A stretch of DNA of 64,000 nucleotides. It comes from Hymenobacter sp. CRA2. Lineage in GTDB: Bacteria > Bacteroidota > Bacteroidia > Cytophagales > Hymenobacteraceae. A program made the translations under genes and the position numbers. Below are positions 16,399 to 25,830 of the stretch, piece after piece. The notes under the pieces were generated by a model. The model was not told the origin of the DNA. It worked only from the letters and a program-made list of their open reading frames with translations, and made no database searches. The stretch spans positions 124,001 through 188,000 of the forward strand of contig NZ_MVBC01000002.1 in NCBI RefSeq assembly GCF_002007105.1. The letters are read 5' to 3'. Within the stretch, counting starts at the first letter, position 1. Each line of letters starts with the position of its first letter.

Positions 16399-17223
16399 TT
16401 ACACGGCCACGTTATGCTCGCGCAGGGCGTCGTTGAGCGAGGTCTTCAGGTCCGTGGAGGGCTTGCGCTGGCCGATGATCAGGGCGCAGGGCACCTGGAA
16501 CTCGCCGGCCGGGAACTGCTTGGGCAGCGAACCGGGAATGACCACCGAGCGCGGCGGCACGTAGCCGCGGTACTCCTTGCCCTCGGGCGTGCTCACGTCG
16601 ATGATGCGGGTGCTGCCGGTGATGGTCACGCCCGCCCCGATAACGGCTTCCTTGCCGATGTGGCAGCCTTCGACCAGGATGCAGCGCGAGCCGATGAAGG
16701 CGCCGTCTTCCACAATTACCGGCGAAGCCTGTACCGGCTCCAGCACACCGCCCAGGCCCACGCCACCCGAGAGGTGCACGTGCTTGCCCACCTGCGCGCA
16801 CGAGCCCACAGTGGCCCAGGTGTCCACCATGGTGCCTTCGCCCACGTGGGCGCCGATGTTCACGTACGAGGGCATCATGATGACGCCGGGCGCTAGGTAG
16901 GCGCCGTAGCGGGCCACGGCCGGGGGCACCACGCGCACCTGCTGCGGGGCGTAGTTGGTCTTGAGCTTCATCTTATCGTGAAACTCAAAAATGCCTACTT
17001 CCTCGGTCTTCATTTGCTGCAGCGGGAAGTACAGAATGACGGCTTTTTTCACCCAGTCATTCACCTGCCAGGAGCCGTCTTCGGCGGCCGAAGGCTCGGC
17101 TACGCGCAGCAGGCCGCGGTCGAGGTGGTCGATAACGTTGCGGATGGCGTCCTGGGTGGCGGCGTCCTGCAGCTTGCTGCGGTCGGCCCAGGCCGCTTCG
17201 ATGAGGGTCTGAATGTCAGTCAT
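16399..17223 (-). CDS. dapD: 2,3,4,5-tetrahydropyridine-2,6-dicarboxylate N-succinyltransferase
   Basis: 274 residues, the standard DapD length. The N-terminal helical part (MTDIQTLIEAAWADRSKL) is followed by the left-handed beta-helix of hexapeptide repeats (YVNIGAHVGEGTMVDTWATVGSCAQVGKHVHLSGGVGLGGVLEP). It catalyses succinylation in the lysine/diaminopimelate pathway and so supplies the cell wall. ATG at 17223 is chosen; the ATG 33 bases upstream adds residues not seen in the family. Confidence 0.96.
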   Translation of the reverse strand: MTDIQTLIEAAWADRSKLQDAATQDAIRNVIDHLDRGLLRVAEPSAAEDGSWQVNDWVKKAVILYFPLQQMKTEEVGIFEFHDKMKLKTNYAPQQVRVVPPAVARYGAYLAPGVIMMPSYVNIGAHVGEGTMVDTWATVGSCAQVGKHVHLSGGVGLGGVLEPVQASPVIVEDGAFIGSRCILVEGCHIGKEAVIGAGVTITGSTRIIDVSTPEGKEYRGYVPPRSVVIPGSLPKQFPAGEFQVPCALIIGQRKPSTDLKTSLNDALREHNVAV

Positions 17224-17274
17224 AAAGTCAGATGTGACGAAAAGTTGTACGAGCATCGGGTGCCGACGGAGGCG

Positions 17275-17291
17275 CGAAAGTAGTAGGTTTG
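17275..17291. promoter_or_regulatory. Back-to-back -7 boxes of divergent genes
   Basis: TAGGTTTG (17284-17291, plus strand) lies six bases before the GTG of the glycosyltransferase gene. TACTTTCG (17282-17275, minus strand), a weaker match, faces dapD. A leaderless transcript for the glycosyltransferase gene would result if the plus-strand box is used. Confidence 0.4.
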
Positions 17292-17296
17292 GCTTT

Positions 17297-18487
17297 GTGC
17301 TGCCTCACTCCCGCCCTGCGCCGCTCATCCTTTTGGCTTCCGTCCTGAAGCCCGTGGACGACACGCGCATGTTCGAGAAATTCGGCCGCACCTTGGCTGA
17401 TGCCGGCTACCGGGTGGCCGTGGCGGGCCGCGGCACTGCCCAGGCTTCTCAGGCCAGCGGCATTACCCAGCGCGTACTTTTCCAAGGTCAGCGGCTCGGC
17501 TTGGATCGGCTGGCCGCGCAGGGCCGCTACTGGCGGCTGCTACGGCAAGCGCAGCCGGCCTTGGTGGTGGTGCATGCGCCCGAACTGCTGCCGCTCACAC
17601 TGCTCTGGCACCGGCTCACCGGCCGGCCCTTCCTCTACGACGTGCGCGAGAACTACGCCCTGAATATTCGCACGCAGCAGGTATACCGCGGTGGCCTGAA
17701 GCGCCTGCTGGCCCGCGCCGTAGGTTGGGTAGAGTCTCACGCAGCCCACCGCGCCGCGGCCGTGCTGCTGGCCGAGCGCAGCTACGCCCAGGAGCTGCCC
17801 TGGCTGCCCCGGCACTGCACCGTGGTACTGGAAAACAAGTACGCGCCGCCCGCCGCGCCCGCATCTGCCGCGGCGGCCGTAACTCTGCCCACCACGGAGC
17901 AACCCCTGCGCCTGCTGTTCACCGGCACCAGCTCCGCCCTCACCGGCGTGTTCGACGCCATCGACTTTGCCCGGCAGCTACGCGGCGCCTGGCCGCAGCT
18001 CACGCTTACCATCATCGGCTACTGCCAGCAACCGCCCGAGCTGGCGCGGCTGCGGCAGCTGGCCCAGGCCCACGCCGACTGGCTGCGCGTGGTGGGTGGC
18101 GCCCAACCCGTGCCGCACGCGGCTATTGTGGCCGAAATTGGGCACCACCACCTCGGCCTGCTGCCGTACCGGGAGCACCCCAGCTCCTGGCGCTGCTTGC
18201 CGACCAAGCTCTACGAATACCTCGCCAGCGGCCTGCCCGTGCTCATTCCGCCGAACCCATTGTGGACGGCTGAGGTCCAGCGCTACCAGGCAGGGCTTAC
18301 CGTAGCTTTTGACCGCCCCCTCCCCGACGCGCAGGCTCTGGCCCGACAGCTCAGCGGCCAGCGTTTCTACCCAAGCGGCCCGCCCGCAGAGGCGCTCTGG
18401 TCGTCGGAAGCGCCGCGGCTGCTGGGCGTTGTTCGGCAGGCGCTGGGGCTGCGGTCGGAAACTGCGCCTTTCCCTGCCACGTTCTAA
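17297..18487 (+). CDS. Glycosyltransferase, GT4-like
   Basis: 396 residues from a GTG start. Two Rossmann-like halves: the first begins LILLASVLKPVDDTRMFEKFGRTLADAGYRV, the second LRLLFTGTSSALTGVFDAIDFA. The C-terminal LPTKLYEYLASGLPVL matches the nucleotide-sugar binding segment (PxKxxEYLAxGxPV) of GT4 enzymes. It probably transfers a sugar during surface polysaccharide synthesis; donor and acceptor are unknown. The internal ATG (MFEKFGRT) is rejected because it would remove the first strand. It diverges from dapD, and no other glycan gene is nearby. Confidence 0.83.
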   Translation: MLPHSRPAPLILLASVLKPVDDTRMFEKFGRTLADAGYRVAVAGRGTAQASQASGITQRVLFQGQRLGLDRLAAQGRYWRLLRQAQPALVVVHAPELLPLTLLWHRLTGRPFLYDVRENYALNIRTQQVYRGGLKRLLARAVGWVESHAAHRAAAVLLAERSYAQELPWLPRHCTVVLENKYAPPAAPASAAAAVTLPTTEQPLRLLFTGTSSALTGVFDAIDFARQLRGAWPQLTLTIIGYCQQPPELARLRQLAQAHADWLRVVGGAQPVPHAAIVAEIGHHHLGLLPYREHPSSWRCLPTKLYEYLASGLPVLIPPNPLWTAEVQRYQAGLTVAFDRPLPDAQALARQLSGQRFYPSGPPAEALWSSEAPRLLGVVRQALGLRSETAPFPATF

Positions 18488-18502
18488 GCCCGGTGCTATT
18501 GT

Positions 18503-18510
18503 TATCTTTG
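18503..18510 (+). promoter_or_regulatory. -7 box upstream of fabH
   Basis: TATCTTTG matches TAnnTTTG and lies 56 bases before the ATG at 18567, just after the glycosyltransferase stop. Confidence 0.5.
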
Positions 18511-18566
18511 GCGCCTTTTTCCCCGCAAAAAAACCGCTCCGCTTCTTTCCGCACCCCATCAACATC

Positions 18567-19577
18567 ATGTCTCAACTGTATTCCGCCGAAATTGCCGGCA
18601 TGGGCCACTACGTGCCTTCCCGCGTAGTCACCAACGCCGACCTCGAAAGCCTCATGGAAACCACCGACGCGTGGATTCAGGAGCGCACGGGCATTCAGCA
18701 GCGCCGCTGGTTCAACGAAGGCGAAGACACCACCGCCAACATGGGCGCCCGCGCCGCCCGCATGGCACTGGAGCAAGCTGGCCTCACGCCCGACGACGTG
18801 CAGCTCATCGTCTTCGCCACGCTCTCGCCCGACTACCTGTTTCCCGGTTCGGGCGTGCTGCTGCAGCGCGAGCTGGGCATCAAGGACCCCATACCGGCCT
18901 TCGACGTGCGCAATCAGTGCTCGGGCTTTATCTACGCCCTCTCGCTGGCCGATCAATTCATCAAAACCGGCATGTACGAAACGGCCTTGGTCGTAGGCTC
19001 CGAAATCCACTCCTCGGGCTTGGATAAGTCGACGCGCGGCCGGGCCGTATCCGTCATCTTCGGCGACGGTGCCGGGGCAGCCGTGCTGCGCCGCAGCTCG
19101 CGCGAGGGCCACGGCATCCTGAGCACCCACCTGCACGCGCAGGGCGAGTTTGCCGAGGAGCTGATTACCAAGGAGCCGGGCTCCAACCGCGAAAACCGCG
19201 TGCAAGTGGTGCTCGATGATCCGGAGGCCATGTACCCCTACATGAACGGGCAGCAGGTGTTTAAGCACGCTGTGACGCGCTTCCCGGAGGTCATCAACGA
19301 AGCGTTGCAGACCAACGGCTACCAGCCGTCCGACATCGACCTGCTCATCCCGCACCAGGCCAACCTGCGCATCACGCAGTACGTGGGCCAGAAGATGGGC
19401 CTGGGCGCCGACAAGGTGTTCAGCAACATCCAGAAATACGGCAACACCACCGCCGCCTCGGTGCCGCTGGCCCTGAGCGAAGCCGTGCAGGAAGGCCGCG
19501 TGAAGTCCGGCGACCTGGTGTGCCTGGCCGCCTTCGGCTCGGGCTTCACCTGGGCCTCGGCGCTGATCAAGTGGTAG
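18567..19577 (+). CDS. fabH: 3-oxoacyl-ACP synthase III family protein
   Basis: 336 residues. Catalytic triad visible: Cys118 in RNQCSGFIYAL, His263 in IPHQANLRI and Asn293 in GNTTAASVPLAL. The N-terminus (IAGMGHYVPSRVVTNADL, then TTDAWIQERTGI) is typical. FabH condenses acetyl- or branched acyl-CoA with malonyl-ACP to start fatty acid synthesis. It is isolated from other fab genes, and the insert near 195-215 (KEPGSNRENRVQVV) differs from E. coli FabH, so a second-copy FabH with a specialised primer is possible. Confidence 0.9.
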   Translation: MSQLYSAEIAGMGHYVPSRVVTNADLESLMETTDAWIQERTGIQQRRWFNEGEDTTANMGARAARMALEQAGLTPDDVQLIVFATLSPDYLFPGSGVLLQRELGIKDPIPAFDVRNQCSGFIYALSLADQFIKTGMYETALVVGSEIHSSGLDKSTRGRAVSVIFGDGAGAAVLRRSSREGHGILSTHLHAQGEFAEELITKEPGSNRENRVQVVLDDPEAMYPYMNGQQVFKHAVTRFPEVINEALQTNGYQPSDIDLLIPHQANLRITQYVGQKMGLGADKVFSNIQKYGNTTAASVPLALSEAVQEGRVKSGDLVCLAAFGSGFTWASALIKW

Positions 19578-19597
19578 ACCGATAGACGTTGTTTCTA

Positions 19598-19708
19598 TCA
19601 TCCTGCCATCTGTCCTCCGCAACGCGAAGGACCTTACCGCTGCAGAACGGCCATCGACACGACGACTCCGTGCCAGCGCGATAAGGCCCTTCCCTACGCT
19701 CAGGATGA
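19598..19708. repeat. Dispersed REP-like element with TCATCCTG/CAGGATGA ends
   Basis: An approximately 111-base non-coding element bounded by inverted 8-mers TCATCCTG (19598-19605) and CAGGATGA (19701-19708). Inside it, CGCAACGCGAAGGACCTTA and, inverted, the related TAAGGCCCTTCCCTACGCTC stand near opposite ends. I recall similar CATCCTGAGC-GAAGGACCTT elements scattered in Hymenobacter genomes. Confidence 0.5.
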
Positions 19709-19721
19709 CAAAGGCCAGATT

Positions 19722-19760
19722 AGCGAGGCAGACGCAATGCGTCTGCCTCGCTTTTTTTTG
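19722..19760 (+). terminator. Terminator
   Basis: AGCGAGGCAGACGCA and TGCGTCTGCCTCGCT pair perfectly and are followed by TTTTTTT. It could end the fabH transcript beyond the REP-like element. Confidence 0.8.
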
Positions 19761-19816
19761 GGACCTTTGCCCCGATTCGCCCTAGTGCTTTCGTTTCCCA
19801 CCCAGCTTTTACCGCG

Positions 19817-20476
19817 TTGCCCAGCCACACCGAGGAAAACTACCTGAAGGCTATCTATAAGCTGTACGAAGCCGAGCCCGGCGCCGAAGTCAGCACCAAC
19901 AGCATTGCGGAAGCGCTGCAGACGCGGCCGGCATCGGTGACGGATATGCTGCGCCGCCTCGGCGAGAAAGGCCTGCTGAGCTACCAGCGCTACCGCGGCG
20001 TACTGCTCACGGCCGAGGGCCGGCGACTGGCCCTGCTCACCATTCGCAAGCACCGCCTCTGGGAAGTATTTCTGGTGCAGAAGCTGGGCTTTGCCTGGGA
20101 CGAGGTGCACGACGTAGCCGAGGAAATGGAGCACATCAGCTCCCCGCTGCTGGTGCGCCGCCTCGACGAATTCCTGGGCTTCCCCGAAGTGGACCCGCAC
20201 GGTGACCCGATTCCGCGCGAAGACGGCGCCATGCTCCGCCCCCAGCACCGCCTGCTGGCGGAGTTGCAACCGGGGCAGCAAGGCTTGGTCGTAGCCGTTA
20301 AGAATACTTCCCAACCCTTCCTGCAGTACCTCAACAAAGTAGGCCTGGGCCTGGGCAGCCGCATTGAAGTATTGGATAAAATCATCTTCGATAACTCATT
20401 AGAAATAAGCATTAATAACCTACCCAAAACCCAGATATCTGCCGAAGTAAGCCGCAACCTGTTTGTTACGTTTTAG
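19817..20476 (+). CDS. Metal-dependent transcriptional regulator, DtxR/MntR family
   Basis: 219 residues. The N-terminal winged helix (TEENYLKAIYKLYE, STNSIAEALQTRPASVTDMLRRLGEKGLL, YRGVLLTAEGRRLA) and the dimerisation/metal domain (RKHRLWEVFLVQKLGFAWDEVHDVAEEMEH) are typical, with a C-terminal SH3-like FeoA domain (KTQISAEVSRNLFVTF end). It represses iron or manganese uptake genes; no transporter is adjacent. The start used is TTG at 19817, directly before SHTEENYLKA; no ATG or GTG gives a more family-like start. Confidence 0.88.
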   Translation: MPSHTEENYLKAIYKLYEAEPGAEVSTNSIAEALQTRPASVTDMLRRLGEKGLLSYQRYRGVLLTAEGRRLALLTIRKHRLWEVFLVQKLGFAWDEVHDVAEEMEHISSPLLVRRLDEFLGFPEVDPHGDPIPREDGAMLRPQHRLLAELQPGQQGLVVAVKNTSQPFLQYLNKVGLGLGSRIEVLDKIIFDNSLEISINNLPKTQISAEVSRNLFVTF

Positions 20477-20480
20477 GCAG

Positions 20481-20588
20481 TGAATTGGTGAGATGGTGAA
20501 ATGGTGAGTGTCGTTCTGATTGCGCACAATGCGCGGTTCTGCACCTCCTAAATATCAACTCACAATTCACCATCTCACCAGTTCACCA
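20481..20588. repeat. Imperfect inverted repeat rich in GGTGA/TCACC
   Basis: The 113 bases between the DtxR-type gene and mnmE carry GTGAATTGGTGAGATGGTGA on one side and, inverted, TCACCATCTCACCAGTTCAC on the other, giving a long imperfect hairpin around TCGTTCTGATTGCGCACAAT. I recall similar GGTGAGATGGTGA sequences as repeats between genes in Hymenobacter relatives. Confidence 0.5.
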
Positions 20589-20589
20589 C

Positions 20590-21972
20590 ATGCTTCCTCT
20601 CGCCCTTTCCGATACCATCGTTGCCCTCTCCACGCCGTCCGGTGCCGGCGCCATTGCCGTGGTGCGCCTGTCGGGCCCCGCGGCCATAGGCCTGACCAAC
20701 GAGGTGTTCCGCGGCAAGGACCTCGCCGCGCAGCCGGGCCACACGCTGCATTACGGCACCATCCGCGACGAGGAAAAAATCCTGGACGAAGTGGTGGTGA
20801 GCCTGTTTCGCGGGCCCCATTCCTACACCCGCGAGGACGTGGTCGAAATCAGCACCCACGGCTCCGACTACATCGTGCGCGAGCTGCTGGCCCTGCTGGT
20901 GCGCCGGGGCGCCCGCCTGGCCGAGCCGGGCGAATTCACCAAGCGCGCCTTCCTGCACGGGGCCTTCGACCTGGCCCAGGCCGAGGCCGTGGCCGATTTG
21001 ATTGCCGCCGATTCGGCCCTGCAGCACCGCGTGGCCCTGAACCAGATGCGCGGCGGCTTCTCCCGTGAGCTGGCCGATCTGCGCCAGCGCCTCATCGATT
21101 TTGCCGCCCTGCTGGAGCTGGAGCTGGACTTCGGCGAGGAAGACGTAGAGTTTGCCGACCGCTCGGGCCTGCTACGGCTGCTCACCGAAGTGAAGACCTT
21201 GGTGCAGCGCCTGCTGCGCTCCTTTGAGCTGGGCAACGTCATCAAAAACGGCGTGACCACCGTCATTGCCGGCCGCCCCAACGCGGGCAAGAGCACCCTG
21301 CTCAACGCGCTGCTCAACGAGGAGCGCGCCATCGTGTCGGCCATTCCGGGCACCACCCGCGACTTTATCGAGGACGAAGTCAGCCTGGAGGGCATCAAGT
21401 TCCGCTTCGTGGACACGGCCGGCCTGCGCGACACCACCGACGTGGTCGAGGCCATCGGCGTGGAGCGTACCCGCCAGCGCGTGCAGCAGGCCGCCGTGGT
21501 GCTCTACCTTTTCGACCTGGGCACCGCCACGCCCGCCGAGGTTGCCGCCGATGTAGCTGCATTGCCCCTGCCCGCTGGCGCCAGCCTGCTGCTCGTGGGC
21601 AATAAGCGGGACGAAGCCCCTGCGGCAGCCGTAACCGAGCTGAAGGCGGCCTACCCAGATATGCTCCTGCTATCGGCCGCCAGCCACAACGGCCTCGACG
21701 AGCTGCGGCAGCGCCTGCTGGCCACCGTGCGCAAAGAAGGCCTCGATGCCGGAGCCGCCACCATTGTGACCAACCTGCGCCACGCCCGCAGCCTGGAAGT
21801 AGCCGCCGAGGCCCTGACGGCCGTGCAGCACGGCCTGCAGCACGGCCTGGGCACCGAGCTGGTCGCTTCCGACCTGCGCCGTGCGCTGCGGGCCCTGGGC
21901 GAAATCACCGGCGACATCAGCTCCGACGATTTGCTGGGCAGCATCTTCACGCGCTTCTGCATTGGGAAGTAG
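20590..21972 (+). CDS. mnmE: tRNA uridine-5-carboxymethylaminomethyl(34) synthesis GTPase
   Basis: 460 residues. The N-terminal folate-binding domain (DTIVALSTPSGAGAIAVVRLSGP), the central helical part and an inserted G domain (GRPNAGKSTLLNALL, then DTAGLRDT, then NKRD) are in the right order, and the C-terminus ends FCIGK, whose Cys is conserved in MnmE. With MnmG it modifies U34 of several tRNAs. ATG at 20590 begins shortly before the first strand. The upstream inverted repeat abuts it. Confidence 0.96.
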   Translation: MLPLALSDTIVALSTPSGAGAIAVVRLSGPAAIGLTNEVFRGKDLAAQPGHTLHYGTIRDEEKILDEVVVSLFRGPHSYTREDVVEISTHGSDYIVRELLALLVRRGARLAEPGEFTKRAFLHGAFDLAQAEAVADLIAADSALQHRVALNQMRGGFSRELADLRQRLIDFAALLELELDFGEEDVEFADRSGLLRLLTEVKTLVQRLLRSFELGNVIKNGVTTVIAGRPNAGKSTLLNALLNEERAIVSAIPGTTRDFIEDEVSLEGIKFRFVDTAGLRDTTDVVEAIGVERTRQRVQQAAVVLYLFDLGTATPAEVAADVAALPLPAGASLLLVGNKRDEAPAAAVTELKAAYPDMLLLSAASHNGLDELRQRLLATVRKEGLDAGAATIVTNLRHARSLEVAAEALTAVQHGLQHGLGTELVASDLRRALRALGEITGDISSDDLLGSIFTRFCIGK

Positions 21973-21994
21973 GCCCGCGCCATAGCGCGGGCCT
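21971..21994 (+). terminator. Short hairpin at the mnmE stop codon
   Basis: AGGCCCGCGC, loop CATA, GCGCGGGCCT. The left arm begins inside the stop codon; no T-run follows, so termination is uncertain. Confidence 0.45.
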
Positions 21995-22017
21995 ATGCGC
22001 CGGTTTCTACCGCTGGT

Positions 22018-22914
22018 TTATCGGTGCTGCTCGTAATGATTGACCGACAGCGCACCACGCAGATGCGCCAACTCGGCATCCGTCAGCGGCGGGGCCTGCC
22101 CGGCCGCAATGGCCTCGCGCAGTTGCTGCTCGGTACGTATGCCGAGCACCGCCGCCGTGATGGCCGGCTGCGCCAAGGCAAACTGCACCGCCGTTTCCGC
22201 CATCGGGCGCGGTGGCTGGACGGCCGTCTGCACGGCCTGGGCGGCGCGGGCTACTTCCGCGGCCGAATAGTTCAAGTAGGGCTTGGCCGGCTTGCCCGCC
22301 AGCAAGCCCTGGGCGAAGCTGCCACGGGCCAGCACGCTGATGCGGTGCTCGTGCAGCGACGCCAGACTGCTTTCCTCTGGCCGGCGGTCGAGCAGGCTGT
22401 ACTGCATCATCACGCTGGTTAGGCCGGCGCGGCGCACGTACTCGCGAATGACGTTCGGCCGGATGGAGGAAATACCGTACGCCCGGATTTTGCCCTGCTG
22501 CTTGAGCAACTCAAACGCTTCGATGGTCTCCTCAATCGGGTCCCCGATGGTGCCCCCGTGCAGCTGGTACAGGTCGATGTAGTCGGTTTCAAGGCGGCGC
22601 AGGCTGCCTTCCACCGCCTGCAGAATGTATGCCTTCGTCGGGTTCCAGTCCCAGCCCTTGCCATCGGGCCGCCACTGGTTGCCCACCTTCGTGGCCAGCA
22701 CCGCCTCTAGGCGCCGCCCGCGCAACGCCTTGCCCACGGTGACTTCGTTTTCACCCTGCTGGTACAGGTCGGCCGTGTCAAAGAAGTTGATGCCGCCCTC
22801 CAGGGCTTGGTGCAGCAGGCGGGCATTGGCCGCGTGGTCGTCGCCAAGCGACATGCAGCCGAAGCTGATTTCACTCACGCGCAGGTCGGAAGTACCGAGG
22901 GGTTGGAGCTTCAT
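22018..22914 (-). CDS. Aldo/keto reductase
   Basis: 298 residues, (beta/alpha)8 NADPH-dependent reductase. Catalytic residues: Asp and Tyr in FFDTADLYQQGENE, Lys in LATKVGNQW, His in YQLHGG; the C-terminal cofactor part reads VLGIRTEQQLREAI. It is close to the YajO/general stress type; substrate unknown. ATG at 22914 (MKLQPLGTSDLRVSEISFG) is used; the upstream ATG at 22992 lies in non-coding sequence. It converges on mnmE. Confidence 0.92.
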   Translation of the reverse strand: MKLQPLGTSDLRVSEISFGCMSLGDDHAANARLLHQALEGGINFFDTADLYQQGENEVTVGKALRGRRLEAVLATKVGNQWRPDGKGWDWNPTKAYILQAVEGSLRRLETDYIDLYQLHGGTIGDPIEETIEAFELLKQQGKIRAYGISSIRPNVIREYVRRAGLTSVMMQYSLLDRRPEESSLASLHEHRISVLARGSFAQGLLAGKPAKPYLNYSAAEVARAAQAVQTAVQPPRPMAETAVQFALAQPAITAAVLGIRTEQQLREAIAAGQAPPLTDAELAHLRGALSVNHYEQHR

Positions 22915-23231
22915 TGGACACGGATTAGAATCAGTCAATAAGCCAGGGCAAGGCGAAATTGTTGCCGCGGGTCGAGAGGCGTGCATTTGCACGGGCGAGA
23001 GCAGCAGGCCCTTGCCGTGGCCTTAGCATTCGGGAACCGACCTTAAAAATTTTTAACCTTAGCCAGAGCGGTTTAACTTTTCTAATTGGCAGTCAAGGCC
23101 AAACATCCGCCCAGCTTCATTTGTACTACACCCAGGGCGATGCAAACTCGCCGCCGGGTTGCAGGGCAAAGTGCTAATGCCGTACTTCGCCCCTGCACGC
23201 CACCCACTCCCTGTCCACTAATCAGTTTGTA
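22915..23231. other. Divergent intergenic region upstream of citrate synthase
   Basis: 317 bases. AT-rich around 23040-23100 (AAAATTTTTAACC and TTTAACTTTTCTAATTGG), which may hold the citrate synthase promoter, but I see no full TAnnTTTG box. No gene was found. Confidence 0.4.
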
Positions 23232-24524
<1,293 letters not shown>

Positions 24525-24547
24525 TCAGCCTCTTCTCTTAACTGCAT

Positions 24548-24583
24548 AAAAAAACGCCAGCCCCAAAAAGGCTGGCGTTTTTG
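24548..24583 (+). terminator. Terminator after citrate synthase gene
   Basis: AAAAACGCCAGCC and GGCTGGCGTTTTT arms around a short loop, followed by TGCG. Confidence 0.85.
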
Positions 24584-24678
24584 CGTGTGGGCCGGCTGCT
24601 GCAACAGCCTACCCTAAAGCAAAGCACTGAGTAAGCGAGAGTGAAACGTGGTGAGTGAAAGCGAATGGTTGCCGGGGC

Positions 24679-25047
24679 TCAGCGTTGTTCGGTAGATGAG
24701 CCCAGGGCCGTCATGTTGGCGCGGGTGCGCTGGTAGGCCGCCAGCTGACGCGGCCATAGAATGGCGGCCATATCCCACTCGTAGTTGTCCTGCAGCTCGG
24801 CTAGGCGCTGGTCGAGGGTAGCCGAATCATTAGCAAAGCGGCCTTTCAGCTCTTGAGTGGCCGCCAGCAGGTTCAGGTTGAGGCGGCGCACCTTCACGAA
24901 CTGGGCTTCGTTCAGGGGCACTTTCTGGGCCATCTGCTGGGTCAGCGTGGTGGCGCGGTCGTTGAGCGTGGGCTCCTGGGCCTGGGCGTGGCTGGCCGCA
25001 GTCAGCACAAGGGCCGCTGCCGCGGCCAGGCAAAACAGTTTGTTCAT
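24679..25047 (-). CDS. Small secreted helical protein (paralogue 2 of 3)
   Basis: 122 residues. Signal peptide MNKLFCLAAAAALVLTAASHAQAQ, then helices TTLTQQMAQKVPLNEAQFVKVRRLN, a charged middle helix and ILWPRQLAAYQ. It shares the pattern TxxM-x(4)-LNEAQ-(F/Y)xK(V/L)R-x-LN with the next gene and with the one at 6812. A periplasmic helical protein, function unknown. It is separated from its tandem neighbour by a terminator, so the two are probably transcribed independently. Confidence 0.75.
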   Translation of the reverse strand: MNKLFCLAAAAALVLTAASHAQAQEPTLNDRATTLTQQMAQKVPLNEAQFVKVRRLNLNLLAATQELKGRFANDSATLDQRLAELQDNYEWDMAAILWPRQLAAYQRTRANMTALGSSTEQR

Positions 25048-25084
25048 AACGGTGGAGAAATTAACGGTGAAGCATCGGGAAAAG

Positions 25085-25125
25085 AAGCAAAACAGCCCTG
25101 CCGTGTGAGCTCGGCAGGGCTGTGG
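25085..25125 (-). terminator. Terminator after the small secreted protein gene at 25132
   Basis: ACAGCCCTGCCG and CGGCAGGGCTGT arms; on the minus strand TTTTGCTTCTTTT follows. Confidence 0.8.
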
Positions 25126-25131
25126 TTGGCA

Positions 25132-25509
25132 TTAGCGGCCGCTGGGCAGGCCCAGGGCAGTCATGCTTTCCTGGCTTTGCTTATAGGCTACCAGTTGGGC
25201 CGGCCGGAGCAACATGGCCAGCTCGGTGTGGTAGCTCACCTGGGTTTCGGCCATGCGCATGTCCCGGATTTCGGGGTCAGCCGCGAAACGCTCCTTCAGG
25301 TCTTCCATCGTGCTGAGCATGCTCAGGTTGAGCTGCCGCAGCTTGAGGTACTGCCCTTCGTCGAGTTTCATCTTGCTGGCCATGGCCCGCGTCAGCGCAG
25401 TAGCCCGGGTGTGCAGGCCCTTGGGGCTGCCGTTTTCGGGGTCCGAGGCAGCTTTCGTGGCCTGGTGCAGTCCTACGGCCAAAACGGCCAACAGTAGGAT
25501 CTTCTTCAT
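25132..25509 (-). CDS. Small secreted helical protein (paralogue 3 of 3)
   Basis: 125 residues. Signal peptide MKKILLLAVLAVGLHQATKA, then TALTRAMASKMKLDEGQYLKLRQLN, a helix STMEDLKERFAADPEIRDMRM and LLRPAQLVAYKQSQESMTALG. The C-terminal MTALG also occurs in the neighbour at 24679, which supports tandem duplication. Function unknown. A near-consensus promoter lies at 25622-25652. Confidence 0.75.
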   Translation of the reverse strand: MKKILLLAVLAVGLHQATKAASDPENGSPKGLHTRATALTRAMASKMKLDEGQYLKLRQLNLSMLSTMEDLKERFAADPEIRDMRMAETQVSYHTELAMLLRPAQLVAYKQSQESMTALGLPSGR

Positions 25510-25621
25510 GGGACTGGGGTATGAAGGTTGGACAATGGAAAAAAGGGTTTAAGTGATGACAAAGAGCTAGACCCGGTTCTGGCGCAGTAGTTGGCCTACT
25601 TTGCCGGGGTTGGGTTCGGAC

Positions 25622-25652
25622 CAAATGTGAGGAAAGGAAAATGAAACTCCAA
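25622..25652 (-). promoter_or_regulatory. Candidate promoter TTG-N20-CACATTTG
   Basis: On the minus strand a TTG (25652-25650) precedes CACATTTG (25629-25622) by 20 bases; the box differs from TAnnTTTG at one position. The rest of 25510-25830 is AT-rich, with a terminator at its right end and no gene. Confidence 0.5.
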
Positions 25653-25756
25653 AAAGAAATTTTGTAACTATTTTATTCAATGACTTTTATCAAAAGCATA
25701 CATTATCCTAATTATCAGATCATTAATCCACATGCCGATAAGCACTGATATAGCAC

Positions 25757-25805
25757 AAAAAAAAGTCAAAAGGGCTGCCGCGCAGTGCGCGGCAGCCCTT
25801 TTGAC
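25757..25805 (-). terminator. Strong terminator after the PorE-like gene
   Basis: 18-bp perfect arms (25765-25782 and 25788-25805; GTCAAAAGGGCTGCCGCG) with a five-base loop and eight T residues on the minus strand. Confidence 0.9.
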
Positions 25806-25830
25806 GAGGGTTTCGGGCCAGTAAAAGGGA

